A DNA stretch of 64,000 nucleotides from Shewanella baltica (lineage in GTDB: Bacteria; Pseudomonadota; Gammaproteobacteria; Enterobacterales; Shewanellaceae): contig NZ_UGYM01000002.1 in assembly GCF_900456975.1 (NCBI RefSeq), positions 3,162,001 to 3,226,000 of the forward strand. Direction: 5' to 3'. A program made the position numbers and the translations under genes. Shown piece after piece: positions 1 through 8,690 of the stretch (its first letter is position 1; each line of letters begins with the position of its first letter). The notes below the pieces were generated by a model that was not told the DNA's origin, did not search any database, and worked only from the letters and a program-made list of their open reading frames with translations.

Positions 1-354
1 GGATTAGAAGCGTTATATCAAGAATACAAAGATCAAGGATTAGTAATTTTGGGCTTTCCTTGCAATCAATTTGGCGCCCAAGAAAAAGCCGATGAGCAAG
101 GTATTCAAGCCTTTTGTGAATTGAATTTTGGCGTGACGTTTCCGCTATTTTCTAAAATAGAAGTGAATGGCGAACATACCCATCCACTTTATCAATACCT
201 TAAGAAAGCTGCTCCCGGTGTATTAGGTACTCAAGGTATCAAATGGAATTTCACCAAATTTTTAGTTAATCGCCAAGGCGAAGCGATTGAACGATTTGCA
301 TCGACCACGAAACCCGAAGCATTAGAAAGTAAAATTGCCGCTTTACTAAAATAA
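1..354 (+). CDS. Glutathione peroxidase family protein (3' part only)
   Basis: The reading frame is open from the first base of the window, so the 5' end lies outside it. About 117 C-terminal residues are present. The family signature LGFPCNQF is at the start and the conserved tryptophan motif KWNFTKFLV follows about 60 residues later. Members reduce hydrogen peroxide or lipid peroxides using glutathione or thioredoxin. The catalytic Cys (or Sec) lies upstream and cannot be checked. The next 1 kb holds three copies of a putative small RNA rather than another gene of the same pathway. The family is clear; substrate preference is unknown. Confidence 0.9.
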   Translation, partial: GLEALYQEYKDQGLVILGFPCNQFGAQEKADEQGIQAFCELNFGVTFPLFSKIEVNGEHTHPLYQYLKKAAPGVLGTQGIKWNFTKFLVNRQGEAIERFASTTKPEALESKIAALLK

Positions 355-469
355 TTTACTCGCTATCTATTTGAAATTTTGCGTTTTATAAAAATTTAGA
401 TTTATTTTAACTTTTTTATGGAACTTTAACCGTACAAGCCCCCTCAAATGTATTGAACAGTGAATGTCT

Positions 470-559
470 TTTTCATGTTCATCATCTCCCTGGGGCTTCT
501 AGCGCGGCCCCCTTGACCTAGGAATAGGTCACTAGGCAACCATTGGGTTGCCTTTTTTT
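470..559 (+). ncRNA. Putative small RNA, copy 1 of a four-copy family
   Basis: The segment has GTTCATCATCTCCC (477-490), then a GGGGC/GCCCC stem enclosing TTCTAGCGCG, a perfect 6-bp hairpin (515-530) and a Rho-independent terminator: GGCAAC/GTTGCC (535-552) followed by seven T. The same order of elements recurs at 811-926, 1255-1369 and 3790-3886. No convincing reading frame is present. The 5' end is a guess. I do not recognise a named RNA family. This copy lacks the leading C of the 10-mer shared by the other three. Confidence 0.5.
535..559 (+). terminator. Rho-independent terminator of sRNA copy 1
   Basis: Six-base-pair stem GGCAAC/GTTGCC with a 6-nt loop, followed by TTTTTTT. Similar GCAACC/GGTTGC terminators end the other three copies. 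Confidence 0.75.
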
Positions 560-804
560 ATCACAATGATTTATATGTAAAATAAATGTAATGTCTCATT
601 TCAACTGCTTTTTATCTCTCAGAAATTCTTTTTTAAACTTTTTGGTGTTTTTTTGCGATATCGATGAACTTAATTAAAAATGGCGACTCTGAGTATAGGT
701 AAGGATTAACGGATAAGATTAAATGCACCTTGAGAATGAAATATGTGAAGACGCAGTTTCATCTACTCAAATGACACAGTTTCTGTTTTATCGCATTGAG
801 TCTA

Positions 805-926
805 ATTAGTTGGTCGTTCATCATCATCTCCCTTTTGGGACACAATAGAAAACACGCTAGCGCACTGAATTCTACTTGTATCCCGCACTGATTTCCTTGT
901 GGCAACCTTAGGTTGCCATTTTTTTT
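805..926 (+). ncRNA. Putative small RNA, copy 2
   Basis: The candidate contains CGTTCATCATCATCTCCC (815-832), then a GGGA...TCCC pairing that brackets an A-rich stretch with CTAGCGC, and a terminator GGCAACC-TTA-GGTTGCC (901-917) followed by A and eight T. A weak -10-like TCTAAT lies just upstream (near 801-806), which would place the 5' end near 810. The 10-mer CGTTCATCAT at 815-824 is exactly antisense to the start-codon region of the porin gene at 8390-8399. The unit is part of the 444-bp tandem duplication. No coding potential is evident. Confidence 0.55.
901..926 (+). terminator. Rho-independent terminator of sRNA copy 2
   Basis: Perfect 7-bp stem GGCAACC/GGTTGCC with loop TTA, then A and eight T. 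Confidence 0.85.
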
Positions 927-1248
927 GCTCAAATTTCAACAAGCGCTAACGCTAGCTCATAGATTAATAAACTGACACGCTTTTAATTTTTATCGCTATG
1001 ATTTTAATGTAAAACAAATGTAGCACTTAAGTGTGAGCACTCAATATTTACCAGAAAAATACCCCAGAAAATATTTTTAAACTTTTTGGGATTTTTTTCT
1101 GATATCGGTGAACTTAATTAAAAATGGCGACTCTGAGTATAGGTAAGGATTAACGGATAAGATTAAATGCACCTTGAGAATGAAATATGTGAAGTCGCAG
1201 TTTCATCTACTCAAATGACACAGTTTCTGTTTTATCGCATTGAGTCTA

Positions 1249-1369
1249 ATTAGTTGGTCGTTCATCATCATCTCCCTTTTGGGACACAATAGAAAACACG
1301 CTAGCGCACTGAGTTCTATTTGTATCCCGCACTGATTTCCTTGTGGCAACCTTAGGTTGCCATTTTTTT
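1249..1369 (+). ncRNA. Putative small RNA, copy 3
   Basis: Near-identical duplicate of copy 2, displaced by 444 bp. The CGTTCATCAT element is at 1259-1268 and the terminator stem at 1345-1361, followed by A and seven T. The few differences between copies 2 and 3 lie outside the putative pairing segment and the terminator, which suggests both copies are kept functional. It is unrelated to the convergent aminopeptidase gene, whose stop codon lies 46 bp downstream on the other strand. Confidence 0.55.
1345..1369 (+). terminator. Rho-independent terminator of sRNA copy 3
   Basis: Same 7-bp stem and TTA loop as copy 2, then A and seven T. Confidence 0.85.
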
Positions 1370-1415
1370 GCCTAAATTTCTATACGCACCTAAATCTCTA
1401 TAATCGCCTAAATAT

Positions 1416-3305
1416 CTATAATATTAGTGACTTGTCCAATTGAACTTGAATCGAAGGATGATAACCTGCGCGAGCCTTTGTATAGATATCTTTTAATTCA
1501 GCGTGATATCCCGCGATTTGCAGCTCAGCATAAAGTGGCCGCACAAATTTACCGCGGCCAATACGTACTAGATAAACACTTAATGCCGGCAACACAGGGT
1601 CGTAATGATTGCGAATCGCCACCCTGAACCAATCACAGGCAATTTCCGCATTGGTCGATTGGGTGAATTGGAACATTTCATCCAGATCCATCAGTTGCAC
1701 TTGGCTGACGACTTCAGGCAATTGGGTCAGAAAATACTGCCAATGATGTACTCGCCAATCTTTCACGCTTAATTGGCTCGCGGTCGTTCCCTGTAAAAAA
1801 CACGCCAACGCATCATCGACTTTATCTAAACTCATGGATGTTGGTCCGCAATATCCCTCGGGCAAACCTTCGCCATAAATCCACGTTAGCAGCTCGGCTT
1901 CGGTAATCTTATCTGAGTGTAATAGCAGTAAGGTTTGCTGCGCGTATTCGACAAACACTTCGGTGGTAATCGCCTTAAAGGCAAAATGATCCACATAGTT
2001 GCGTAAAAATTTATCGAACGCCACTCGCCCTAGCCTGCGCTCGAGATCATGGACAAACATCGAGGCTTTATCATAAGTAAAACGATTAAAGGCAAGGTTG
2101 GGATCGCCCTGCTGCACATTGGCGGGCAAGGTTTGTTTATCCTTAGGCAAAGACGCCATTTCTTCTGTTAAGCGACCAAACTCTATCACCCACTCCAACT
2201 CTGCCTGCTCTTTGCCGTAAACCGCTTCCACGATACGGTTAGTAAAGTAAGTAGTGAAACCCTCGTTTAACCAAAGATCTCGCCAGGTTGCATTACTGAC
2301 TAAATTGCCAGTCCACGAATGCGCTAACTCATGGGCAACGGTTGACACTAAGCTTTTATCGCCGGCGATGAGTGTGGGCGTTAAAAAGGCTAACCGCGGA
2401 TTTTCCATCCCGCCAAAAGGGAAACTCGGCGGCAAGATAATCATGTCATAACGGCCCCACACATAAGGACCTAACAATGACTCGGCAACCTCGAGCATAT
2501 GTTCGGTATCTTCAAACTCTTTTGCGGCGGCCGCCAACATACTTGGCTCAGTATAAACCCCGCATCTTGGGCCTATCGCTTGAAAGGCAATATCACCGAC
2601 GGCCAGCGCCATTAAATGGGTCGGGATAGGTCGTTCCATCTCGAAGTGAAACACACCATTAAGCGGTGTGTCGGGATGATTCATCGCACTCATCACTGCG
2701 CGCATGCCTTTGGGCACTTGCACTTTAGCATCAAAGATCACTCTCGCCTTAGGCGTATCCTGCAATGGGATCCAGCTGCGGGCATTGATCGGTTGCGATT
2801 GACTGAAGAGATAAGGTAACTGTTTACCTGCAGTTTGCTCAGGTGCTAGCCACTGTAATCCTTGGGCGGCGGGAGAGGTTTGATAGTGAATGCAAACCTG
2901 TTTGCAAGGTGACGTTGGTAAACTGATGCATAATTTTTGCCCGAGAATGGAATTGGCTTCACTCAGCACAAAATCGAGCGGCTCCTCATTTTCTGTTGTT
3001 AAAACACTCACTGTATCAGTGGCATTGACGCTATCTGCATCATTCACAAAAGTAACCGCGAGTATGGTTAGATCGCGGCTATCGAGCCAAAGCTCTGTTA
3101 CATCGGGCTCAAGGTATTCCAAGGACAGCGTCGCTTTACCGAAAAGACGCTGCGCGTCAAAATCCACCACTAAATCCAAAGAGACATGTCTCACTTGCAC
3201 TTGTTCGGTATTAGCAAAAGAATGGTAATCTCGGGTTAAATCCCAAGTCGTTGCATCCGCTAGCGTACTCTTAGTTGGTTGTAACACTGTCGCCTCGATA
3301 TTCAA
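1416..3305 (-). CDS. M1-family metallo-aminopeptidase (leukotriene A4 hydrolase-like)
   Basis: 629 residues. The zinc site HELAH (about residues 325-329) is followed 18 residues later by Glu348, the HExxH-x18-E pattern of M1 gluzincins. The exopeptidase motif GGMEN lies just upstream (FPFGGMENPRL). Length and layout fit bacterial homologues of leukotriene A4 hydrolase: an N-terminal beta domain, the catalytic domain, and a C-terminal helical domain beginning around residue 470. No clear signal peptide is visible. The start used is TTG at 3305; the frame stays open upstream without a good ribosome binding site, so the start is uncertain. The likely role is cleavage of N-terminal residues from peptides. 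It stands alone, downstream of sRNA copy 4 on the opposite strand. Confidence 0.92.
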   Translation of the reverse strand: MNIEATVLQPTKSTLADATTWDLTRDYHSFANTEQVQVRHVSLDLVVDFDAQRLFGKATLSLEYLEPDVTELWLDSRDLTILAVTFVNDADSVNATDTVSVLTTENEEPLDFVLSEANSILGQKLCISLPTSPCKQVCIHYQTSPAAQGLQWLAPEQTAGKQLPYLFSQSQPINARSWIPLQDTPKARVIFDAKVQVPKGMRAVMSAMNHPDTPLNGVFHFEMERPIPTHLMALAVGDIAFQAIGPRCGVYTEPSMLAAAAKEFEDTEHMLEVAESLLGPYVWGRYDMIILPPSFPFGGMENPRLAFLTPTLIAGDKSLVSTVAHELAHSWTGNLVSNATWRDLWLNEGFTTYFTNRIVEAVYGKEQAELEWVIEFGRLTEEMASLPKDKQTLPANVQQGDPNLAFNRFTYDKASMFVHDLERRLGRVAFDKFLRNYVDHFAFKAITTEVFVEYAQQTLLLLHSDKITEAELLTWIYGEGLPEGYCGPTSMSLDKVDDALACFLQGTTASQLSVKDWRVHHWQYFLTQLPEVVSQVQLMDLDEMFQFTQSTNAEIACDWFRVAIRNHYDPVLPALSVYLVRIGRGKFVRPLYAELQIAGYHAELKDIYTKARAGYHPSIQVQLDKSLIL

Positions 3306-3769
3306 GTTCTGGGCTCTGGGTTCAGGGCTCTGGGCGCTAGCCCTCTAAGCTCTGGCTCTTAATTGTTAGGGTAAGTTTGAATACTTAATCGTGAGTTGTA
3401 TGCCGCGCAGCTGTGGTGCAACGCTTCATGACTTGTCACGGTTATAACTTATCACGGATTGTTAGGCGTTATTATCGACTGCACATTTGCTCAGAGGCAA
3501 ATCGTAACTGAGCTTTAAGTCAGCTTATCGGCACGTTATAGGCGAGTTTTTTGTAACAGTTCATCTTTGGCGGCGATCACAGAACTGCAATCGGTTTTCT
3601 TTCGTGATGCAAGATTTGCCCGTTGCGACGGCCAATAGCGATGAGCAAACTGAAGAAACTGAGAAAAATAGAGGCTCGCGCTTCTAATAAAAACAAAGTG
3701 CAAAATTATTTAAAATATTTCGCACTTTCTCTGAACTAATTTAAGGATGCTGAGTCAGATATTATGAAC
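3306..3769. other. Intergenic region, no gene seen
   Basis: No supported reading frame. It begins with a short purine/pyrimidine-biased imperfect repeat of GGGCTCTGGG-type units (about 3310-3345), just upstream of the aminopeptidase start. The rest is leader sequence of the aminopeptidase gene and of sRNA copy 4. Confidence 0.5.
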
Positions 3770-3886
3770 CGAATCTTTGTAATGAGTTTCTTCGTTCATC
3801 ATCATTCTCCTTTAGATGGTTTCTAGCGCGACCGTCCCAAGATTCCGAATTGGAATTTACAGCAACCTATTTAGGTTGCTTTTTTT
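3770..3886 (+). ncRNA. Putative small RNA, copy 4
   Basis: This diverged copy keeps CGTTCATCATCATTCTCC (3793-3810), the TTCTAGCGCG element (3821-3830), a small ATTCC/GGAAT hairpin (about 3842-3856) and a GCAACC/GGTTGC terminator (3862-3879) with seven T. A possible -10 element TATTAT lies near 3760. It has the best complementarity of the four copies to the porin mRNA: ten contiguous pairs over the start codon and six over the ribosome binding site. Conservation of these blocks despite divergence elsewhere supports a functional RNA. Confidence 0.55.
3862..3886 (+). terminator. Rho-independent terminator of sRNA copy 4
   Basis: GCAACC/GGTTGC stem (extendable by two T-A pairs) followed by TTTTTTT. 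Confidence 0.8.
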
Positions 3887-3953
3887 ATGCCTTTTATTTG
3901 GCATCTACCAGACAGAATGACCAAACATCATCGCCCAGATAAAACCCCAGAAA

Positions 3954-3980
3954 CAAAAAAGGACCTCCGAGGAGGTCCTT
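3954..3980 (-). terminator. Terminator downstream of pstS
   Basis: On the minus strand AAGGACCTCC-TC-GGAGGTCCTT is followed by a T-rich run, about 20 bp after the pstS stop codon. Confidence 0.85.
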
Positions 3981-3999
3981 GATTAACAAGCCGTTTGGC

Positions 4000-4971
4000 T
4001 TACAAGCGGATACCCACTTGTTCTAAATCTTTAGCAACTACGCTCTTAGGCAGAGTCACATAGCCATCTTTCTCAACTACTTGCTGACCTTGCTTAGACA
4101 GCACATAACGTAGGAATTCTTTTTCCATTGGTGCTAAGTCTTTGTTTGGTTGCTTGTTCACGTAAACATATAGGTAACGTGATAGTGGGTAAGTACCGTT
4201 AGCTGCGTTTTCTGCAGTTGCTTCGATAAACTCTTCGCCTTTCTTAGCAATCGCAACTGCTTTAACACCAGCAGTTTTGTAACCGATACCTGAGTAACCA
4301 ATCGCGTTTAGAGATTGAGAAACAGATTGCACTACAGATGCAGAACCTGGTTGCTCGTTCACGTTCGCTTTGAAGTCGCCTTTACACAGTGCGTGCTCTT
4401 TAAAGTAACCGTAAGTACCAGATACAGAGTTACGACCGTAAAGTTGAACGTCTTTAGCAGACCAGTTACCGTCTAAGCCCAGCTCGCCCCAACGTTGGAT
4501 GTCGCTGCTACCACATTTGTGAGTAGAAGAGAAAATACCATCAACTTGTTCAACGCTTAAACCTTTGATTGGGTTGTCTTTATGTACGAATACAGCTAAA
4601 GCATCGATAGCTACGCGAACCGCAGTTGGCTTATAACCATAATGTTTTTCGAACGCTTCAATTTCGTTAGGCTTCATCTTGCGGCTCATAGGGCCGAACT
4701 GTGAAGTGCCTTCAGTCAACGCTGGTGGCGCAGTAGAAGAACCCGCCGCTTGGATCTGGATGTTGACGTTAGGGTACATTTGTTTAAATTCTTCGGCCCA
4801 AAGTGTCATCATGTTGGCTAACGTATCTGAACCTACAGATGATAAGTTGCCTGACACGCCACTCGCTTTTTCATAAGTTGGCAGAGATTGATCAATCGAT
4901 GCCATCGCAGTTGCAGAGAATACACCAGCGGCTGTTAGGGTAATCGCGCCGACAAGCTTTTTCAGTTTCAT
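4000..4971 (-). CDS. pstS: Periplasmic phosphate-binding protein PstS
   Basis: 323 residues with a typical signal peptide ([20 protein letters not shown], cleavage near residue 25). PstS-type phosphate-loop motifs are visible: [20 protein letters not shown] and [12 protein letters not shown]. It captures inorganic phosphate in the periplasm for the Pst ABC transporter. No pstC, pstA, pstB or phoU is adjacent, so this binding protein is either an orphan or serves a transporter encoded elsewhere. It follows phoB and phoR on the same strand but has its own leader with a good Pho box and its own terminator, so PhoB control under phosphate limitation is expected. Confidence 0.93.
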   Translation of the reverse strand: MKLKKLVGAITLTAAGVFSATAMASIDQSLPTYEKASGVSGNLSSVGSDTLANMMTLWAEEFKQMYPNVNIQIQAAGSSTAPPALTEGTSQFGPMSRKMKPNEIEAFEKHYGYKPTAVRVAIDALAVFVHKDNPIKGLSVEQVDGIFSSTHKCGSSDIQRWGELGLDGNWSAKDVQLYGRNSVSGTYGYFKEHALCKGDFKANVNEQPGSASVVQSVSQSLNAIGYSGIGYKTAGVKAVAIAKKGEEFIEATAENAANGTYPLSRYLYVYVNKQPNKDLAPMEKEFLRYVLSKQGQQVVEKDGYVTLPKSVVAKDLEQVGIRL

Positions 4972-5045
4972 TATGTGCTCCAGTAGTAAGCTAACTAATT
5001 TGTAACTTAAGTTTCTTCAGACGCAGCCAGTATCAATCGCTACAA

Positions 5046-5084
5046 TGACAATTCTATGTCTGTGATGTGACACTTAGATGACAA
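5046..5084 (-). promoter_or_regulatory. Pho box cluster upstream of pstS
   Basis: On the minus strand TTGTCATCTAAGTGTCAC (5084-5067) is a direct repeat of TGTCA units with 11-bp spacing, matching the PhoB box layout. A third half-site AATTGTCA lies about two helical turns further toward the gene (5053-5046). It is about 100 bp upstream of the pstS start. Confidence 0.7.
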
Positions 5085-5140
5085 TGCGTTATTTATCGCT
5101 TTTTTCTGTCACTAATAAACAACTCTCTGAACCTAGAAAC

Positions 5141-5167
5141 AAAAACAGGCCATAATGGCCTGTTTTT
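5141..5167 (-). terminator. Bidirectional-type terminator after phoR
   Basis: AAAAACAGGCCA-TAA-TGGCCTGTTTTT, a 12-bp stem with T-runs on both strands, 33 bp beyond the phoR stop codon. Confidence 0.9.
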
Positions 5168-5199
5168 ATTATTAATTGCGAATATTTCACTTAAGCAAT

Positions 5200-6498
5200 T
5201 TATTTCTTACGCTCGATAAGATGTAAAGGAATAACAAAGCTAAACGTACTGCCTTTACCCACTTCACTGCTGATTTTAAGCTCACTGTGATGATGGTTAA
5301 GCGCATGCTTTACTATCGCAAGACCTAGACCACTGCCACCGGTTTGCCTTGAGCGCGCACTGTCTACCCGATAAAAACGTTCGGTTAATCGACCTATGTG
5401 CTGAGGTGCAATGCCTTCGCCCGTATCCGTTACGCTAAAGATGGCTCCCGTTGCCATACTGCGCCACTGCACTGTGATTTTACCGCCGGGTTCAGTGTAA
5501 CGAATCGCGTTAGAAATCAAGTTAGAACAAGCACTTCTTAGCTGCAATTCATTACCGTGGGAATCAAGCCCAGGTTCGCAATAGAAGCTCAGCTCGTATC
5601 TGTCTTGTGCCAGCGCTTTAGCTTCCTCCTTGAGCACTTCCATCAGCTGCGTCATGTTCACTGTATGTTCGAGGTTGATATCGGCCGCATCTTCAATCCG
5701 CGATAACATCAATAGCTGTTCGACCATAGATTGCATTCGCCGCGTCTGCTGCTGCATTAAAGCCAGCGGTTTGACGTTCATCGAATCGGGCTCGGCCATG
5801 CTTTGCATCATTTCGAGATAACCCTGCAACACAGTGAGCGGCGTTTTCAGCTCATGTGACACATTCGCGACAAACTCTTTACGCATGCCCTCGAGCTGAC
5901 GTATACGGGTGATATCCCGCGCAATTAACAGTAGCTGCCTGTCACCGTAGGCCATGATACGGATCTCAAGCAAACGCCTATCCGATACCGGCGAAGGTAA
6001 CTCCAGCGGCTCTTTGTATTGTGCAGATTTAATATAAGCGGAAAAATCAGGATGGCGGATCAAGTTATCAATACGCTGGCCATTATCCTGCGGCCAAACA
6101 AAGCCGAGAATAAGCTGCGCTAACTTGTTGCACCATAAAATATTATGCTCTGAATCGAGCACCACAGCGGCATCGGGTAACGCTTCTGCACCTTGGCGAA
6201 ATCGCGCCAGCAATGCGGCCAATTGACCGACACGTCGACGATTCTTACCTTGGAGGCGATAAATACCGTTAAACACCCCTTCCCAACTCCCACTGCCCTG
6301 CGGCGGCGTGAGTTTTCTATCGCGCCATAACCAAAAGTTAAGCCGTGATAATTGTCGGTAATGCCAGCAAACCAGGCCTAGCATGCCGAAAAAGAGTATC
6401 CAGAGAAGTTTCCCTACCAATAAACCTATTAGCGCGCAAAGCAGTAGATATAAGGCTAAGCGCGTAAACAACCGGTACCCTGAATAAGAGTCAGACAT
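5200..6498 (-). CDS. phoR: Phosphate regulon sensor histidine kinase PhoR
   Basis: About 432 residues. Order: N-terminal membrane segments (about residues 10-45), a linker, a PAS domain (about 95-190), a HisKA domain with FVANVSHELKTPL (phospho-accepting His near 215), and an ATPase domain with NLISNAIRYTEPGG, DTGEGI and GGSGLGLAIVKH boxes. It autophosphorylates and passes phosphate to PhoB, and dephosphorylates PhoB when phosphate is plentiful. I chose the ATG at 6498; a TTG at 6510 would add four residues, and neither has a strong ribosome binding site. It lies 80 bp after phoB on the same strand and is probably co-transcribed with it. Confidence 0.95.
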   Translation of the reverse strand: MSDSYSGYRLFTRLALYLLLCALIGLLVGKLLWILFFGMLGLVCWHYRQLSRLNFWLWRDRKLTPPQGSGSWEGVFNGIYRLQGKNRRRVGQLAALLARFRQGAEALPDAAVVLDSEHNILWCNKLAQLILGFVWPQDNGQRIDNLIRHPDFSAYIKSAQYKEPLELPSPVSDRRLLEIRIMAYGDRQLLLIARDITRIRQLEGMRKEFVANVSHELKTPLTVLQGYLEMMQSMAEPDSMNVKPLALMQQQTRRMQSMVEQLLMLSRIEDAADINLEHTVNMTQLMEVLKEEAKALAQDRYELSFYCEPGLDSHGNELQLRSACSNLISNAIRYTEPGGKITVQWRSMATGAIFSVTDTGEGIAPQHIGRLTERFYRVDSARSRQTGGSGLGLAIVKHALNHHHSELKISSEVGKGSTFSFVIPLHLIERKK

Positions 6499-6578
6499 AG
6501 ATAAACCCAAACATCAGGCTAAATAAGAGGAGCACAAGATAGCCTAAAAGCTAACTTGTGCCTAACACTTATTCGGCA

Positions 6579-7268
6579 CTAAATGCGTGTAGAGAAACGA
6601 TAACCTGCGCCACGAACCGTTTGGATCAAGCGGTCGTGACCAGACTCTTCAACGGCTTTACGAAGGCGTCTGATATGCACGTCAACGGTTCTGTCTTCAA
6701 CATACACATTGGTTCCCCACACATTGTCGAGCAGCTGTTCGCGGCTGTAGACACGTTCTGGGTGGGTCATGAAAAAGTGTAATAAACGAAATTCGGTTGG
6801 GCCCATATCTAATACAGTATCGCCTACGCTCACCCTGTGGCTCACAGGATCGAGCATTAAGCCCTGCACATCAATGGTTTCTTCTAAACGAGTCGGTGCA
6901 CTGCGACGCAATACGGCCTTAATACGTGCGACAAGTTCTTTAGGGGAGAAAGGTTTAGTGATGTAATCATCGGCGCCGACTTCGAGACCTTTGACTTTAT
7001 CTTCCTCTTCACCGCGGGCAGTTAACATGATGATCGGAATTTGGCGCGTGAACTCATCTTGCTTCAAGCGTTTCGCCAATTGAATACCACTTCCGCCAGG
7101 AAACATCCAATCCAATAAAATCAGATCGGGGTAAGGCTCCTTTAGCAGCGCAATGGCCGAATCAAAATCTTCCGCCGCAGAGGTCGTAAACCCATGCTGT
7201 TCCATTACAAAAGTCAGCATCTCGCGGATAGCTAACTCGTCTTCTACTATCAATATCCTTGCAGTCAT
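6579..7268 (-). CDS. phoB: Phosphate regulon response regulator PhoB
   Basis: 229 residues, the same length as E. coli PhoB. The receiver domain (1-120) has the acidic pair ED at 9-10, the phospho-acceptor Asp53 in LLDWMFPG, and a conserved Lys in TKPFSPKEL. The winged-helix domain (about 130-229) has the DNA-contact segment [12 protein letters not shown]. The start [10 protein letters not shown] at 7268 is chosen over an in-frame start 30 bp upstream because it matches the family N-terminus. Phosphorylated PhoB binds Pho boxes such as the one before pstS. A TTGTCATAAT half-site around 7370 in its leader may reflect autoregulation, but this is weak. Confidence 0.96.
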   Translation of the reverse strand: MTARILIVEDELAIREMLTFVMEQHGFTTSAAEDFDSAIALLKEPYPDLILLDWMFPGGSGIQLAKRLKQDEFTRQIPIIMLTARGEEEDKVKGLEVGADDYITKPFSPKELVARIKAVLRRSAPTRLEETIDVQGLMLDPVSHRVSVGDTVLDMGPTEFRLLHFFMTHPERVYSREQLLDNVWGTNVYVEDRTVDVHIRRLRKAVEESGHDRLIQTVRGAGYRFSTRI

Positions 7269-7410
7269 AAGTGATTTTCTGTCAGTGAATGTCAACACGG
7301 CTATTATTAGTCATTTTTATTACAGATTTATGAATTAGCACGCCGTTTGAGCCATATAGTAGTAATATTTGTCATAATAAGTTTATATAACTGTTTGTTT
7401 ATAGCAATAA

Positions 7411-7434
7411 AAAAGGAGGCAATATGCCTCCTTA
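7411..7434 (-). terminator. Terminator of the porin gene
   Basis: On the minus strand AAGGAGGC-ATATT-GCCTCCTT is followed by TTTTT, 20 bp after the porin stop codon and inside the phoB leader. Confidence 0.88.
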
Positions 7435-7454
7435 ATTGAATCTTAATACTGGAT

Positions 7455-8399
7455 TTAGAATTTGTGTTCTAAGCCAACACCGATATATTTGTCATCATCA
7501 GTAGACGCTTCTAACGAACGATTGGTGTAGAAAGCGAAGACTTTAGTGGGTTTAGCCAGTGCATAATCAGCACCTACTGACCATGAATCACCTTTGTCTT
7601 CCATGTCTTGATATTGTGCTTTCAAAGTAACAGCATCGATATCATAGGCAGCGCTGAACAGGTAACCGTTAACACTATCAGTCGTTACAGGTAGCGCGTT
7701 TTTATACGTCTCTTCCTGTTGTTGGTACATACCACCTAAGGTTAAATCAGCGATTTTACCTTGAACCGATGCACGTAGGATTTCATAACCTTTTACATCT
7801 GAGTCATAAGCAATAGCAGCATAGATAGGTGATTTTTTCAGTTTAGCGTCACCGTACATAGCGGCTAAGCTGAAACCGTCTTGACCTTGTTGGTCAGCAT
7901 CACCTTCAGCAGCATAAGTCGCACCGAATACGAAACCGCTGATTGATGGAGATAAGTAAGTCGCAGTTTGACCTAAACGGTTGTCGCCTTTGAACAGGCT
8001 TTTTAAGTCGCCAGATAAATCGTTAAATTGATCAACGTTACCTTGAGAGATTTTTAACAGCGTGTCGTTACGACCAACTGAGAACGAACCGAATGCGCCT
8101 TTTAGGCCAACAAATTGGTTACGTGCTTTAAAGTTGTCGCTAGTCGCAGCACCTGTATCAACTTCGTATTCAACTGTGTAGAACGCTTCCAGCGAGCTAG
8201 ACAGTTCGAAATTACCCTTCACACCAAAACGAGAAGCATTACTTTGAATAGTTGTTGTAGCATCACCTTTCTCATCATTTGATTGAGCAGTGACATTCAA
8301 CTTACCATAAACAGTCAGTGGCTCAGCGGCATAAGCTGAAGCCAGAGTTGCAGAAGCTAGCGCAGAAGCAAGTAGAGTTTTACAAAAAACGTTCATCAT
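7455..8399 (-). CDS. Outer-membrane porin (Gram-negative trimeric type)
   Basis: 314 residues with a signal peptide cleaved after SAYA (near residue 25), alternating beta-strand sequence (FGVKGNFELSSSLEAFYTVE, FVGLKGAFGSFSVGRND) and a C-terminal Phe (GVGLEHKF), the recognition signal for outer-membrane insertion by the BAM complex. It probably forms a trimeric diffusion pore; anion or phosphate selectivity is only suggested by its position upstream of phoB-phoR. The ribosome binding site AAAGGA and start region AUGAUGAACG are complementary to the putative sRNAs at 815-832, 1259-1276 and 3793-3813, which points to post-transcriptional repression. No convincing Pho box was seen upstream. Confidence 0.9.
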   Translation of the reverse strand: MMNVFCKTLLASALASATLASAYAAEPLTVYGKLNVTAQSNDEKGDATTTIQSNASRFGVKGNFELSSSLEAFYTVEYEVDTGAATSDNFKARNQFVGLKGAFGSFSVGRNDTLLKISQGNVDQFNDLSGDLKSLFKGDNRLGQTATYLSPSISGFVFGATYAAEGDADQQGQDGFSLAAMYGDAKLKKSPIYAAIAYDSDVKGYEILRASVQGKIADLTLGGMYQQQEETYKNALPVTTDSVNGYLFSAAYDIDAVTLKAQYQDMEDKGDSWSVGADYALAKPTKVFAFYTNRSLEASTDDDKYIGVGLEHKF

Positions 8400-8410
8400 T
8401 TAATCCTTTC
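8389..8410 (-). promoter_or_regulatory. Predicted sRNA pairing site on the porin mRNA
   Basis: The porin translation start (AAAGGA, UUAA, AUGAUGAACG) can pair with sRNA copy 4 through ten contiguous base pairs over the start codon and six over the ribosome binding site, with a 4/5-nt internal loop. Copies 2 and 3 form the same ten pairs plus a shorter block. This is inference from complementarity alone. Confidence 0.4.
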
Positions 8411-8690
8411 GACGTTATGTTCGTCTTGGTTATTGGTTTGGAACGACCGAAAGTGTGCAATGAATGTGTTTCAGTTTTATTTCAATTGTGACCGTTTAGT
8501 GCGCGAGGTAAAAAAACTGACGCTAAGCTTGGCAATAAACCCAGTAAAAATGCGGCCTGCAGCTGAGCTAATTCTTATGTTACAGTTTAATGAATTCTGA
8601 TCCGCCGCTAGAAATTAGCTATCGAACACAGGTTTACCCCGCACAAACTATGCCGTAAACTGCCACTTTAATTTTCAATGAGCGCCTCTT

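Larger units (their letters stand above)
561..1370 (+). repeat. Tandem duplication, 444-bp period
   Basis: The block from 657 to about 926 is repeated almost identically from 1101 to about 1370. Differences are few, for example gaagac/gaagtc and ctgaattctac/ctgagttctat. Weaker similarity extends further upstream in both units (561-656 and 991-1100), with small insertions and deletions. Each unit ends in a Rho-independent terminator, so what was duplicated is a complete candidate transcription unit. The 1.06-kb gap between the glutathione peroxidase and aminopeptidase genes consists mostly of this repeat plus sRNA copy 1. Confidence 0.9.

Noticed and set aside
1200..1280. Minus-strand mini-frames (GGGAG then ATGATGATGAAC) opposite the sRNA seeds, resembling a ribosome binding site and start
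   Set aside because: The peptides are 13-20 codons, differ between copies and point away from the terminators; the plus-strand terminators and conserved blocks favour RNAs on the plus strand.
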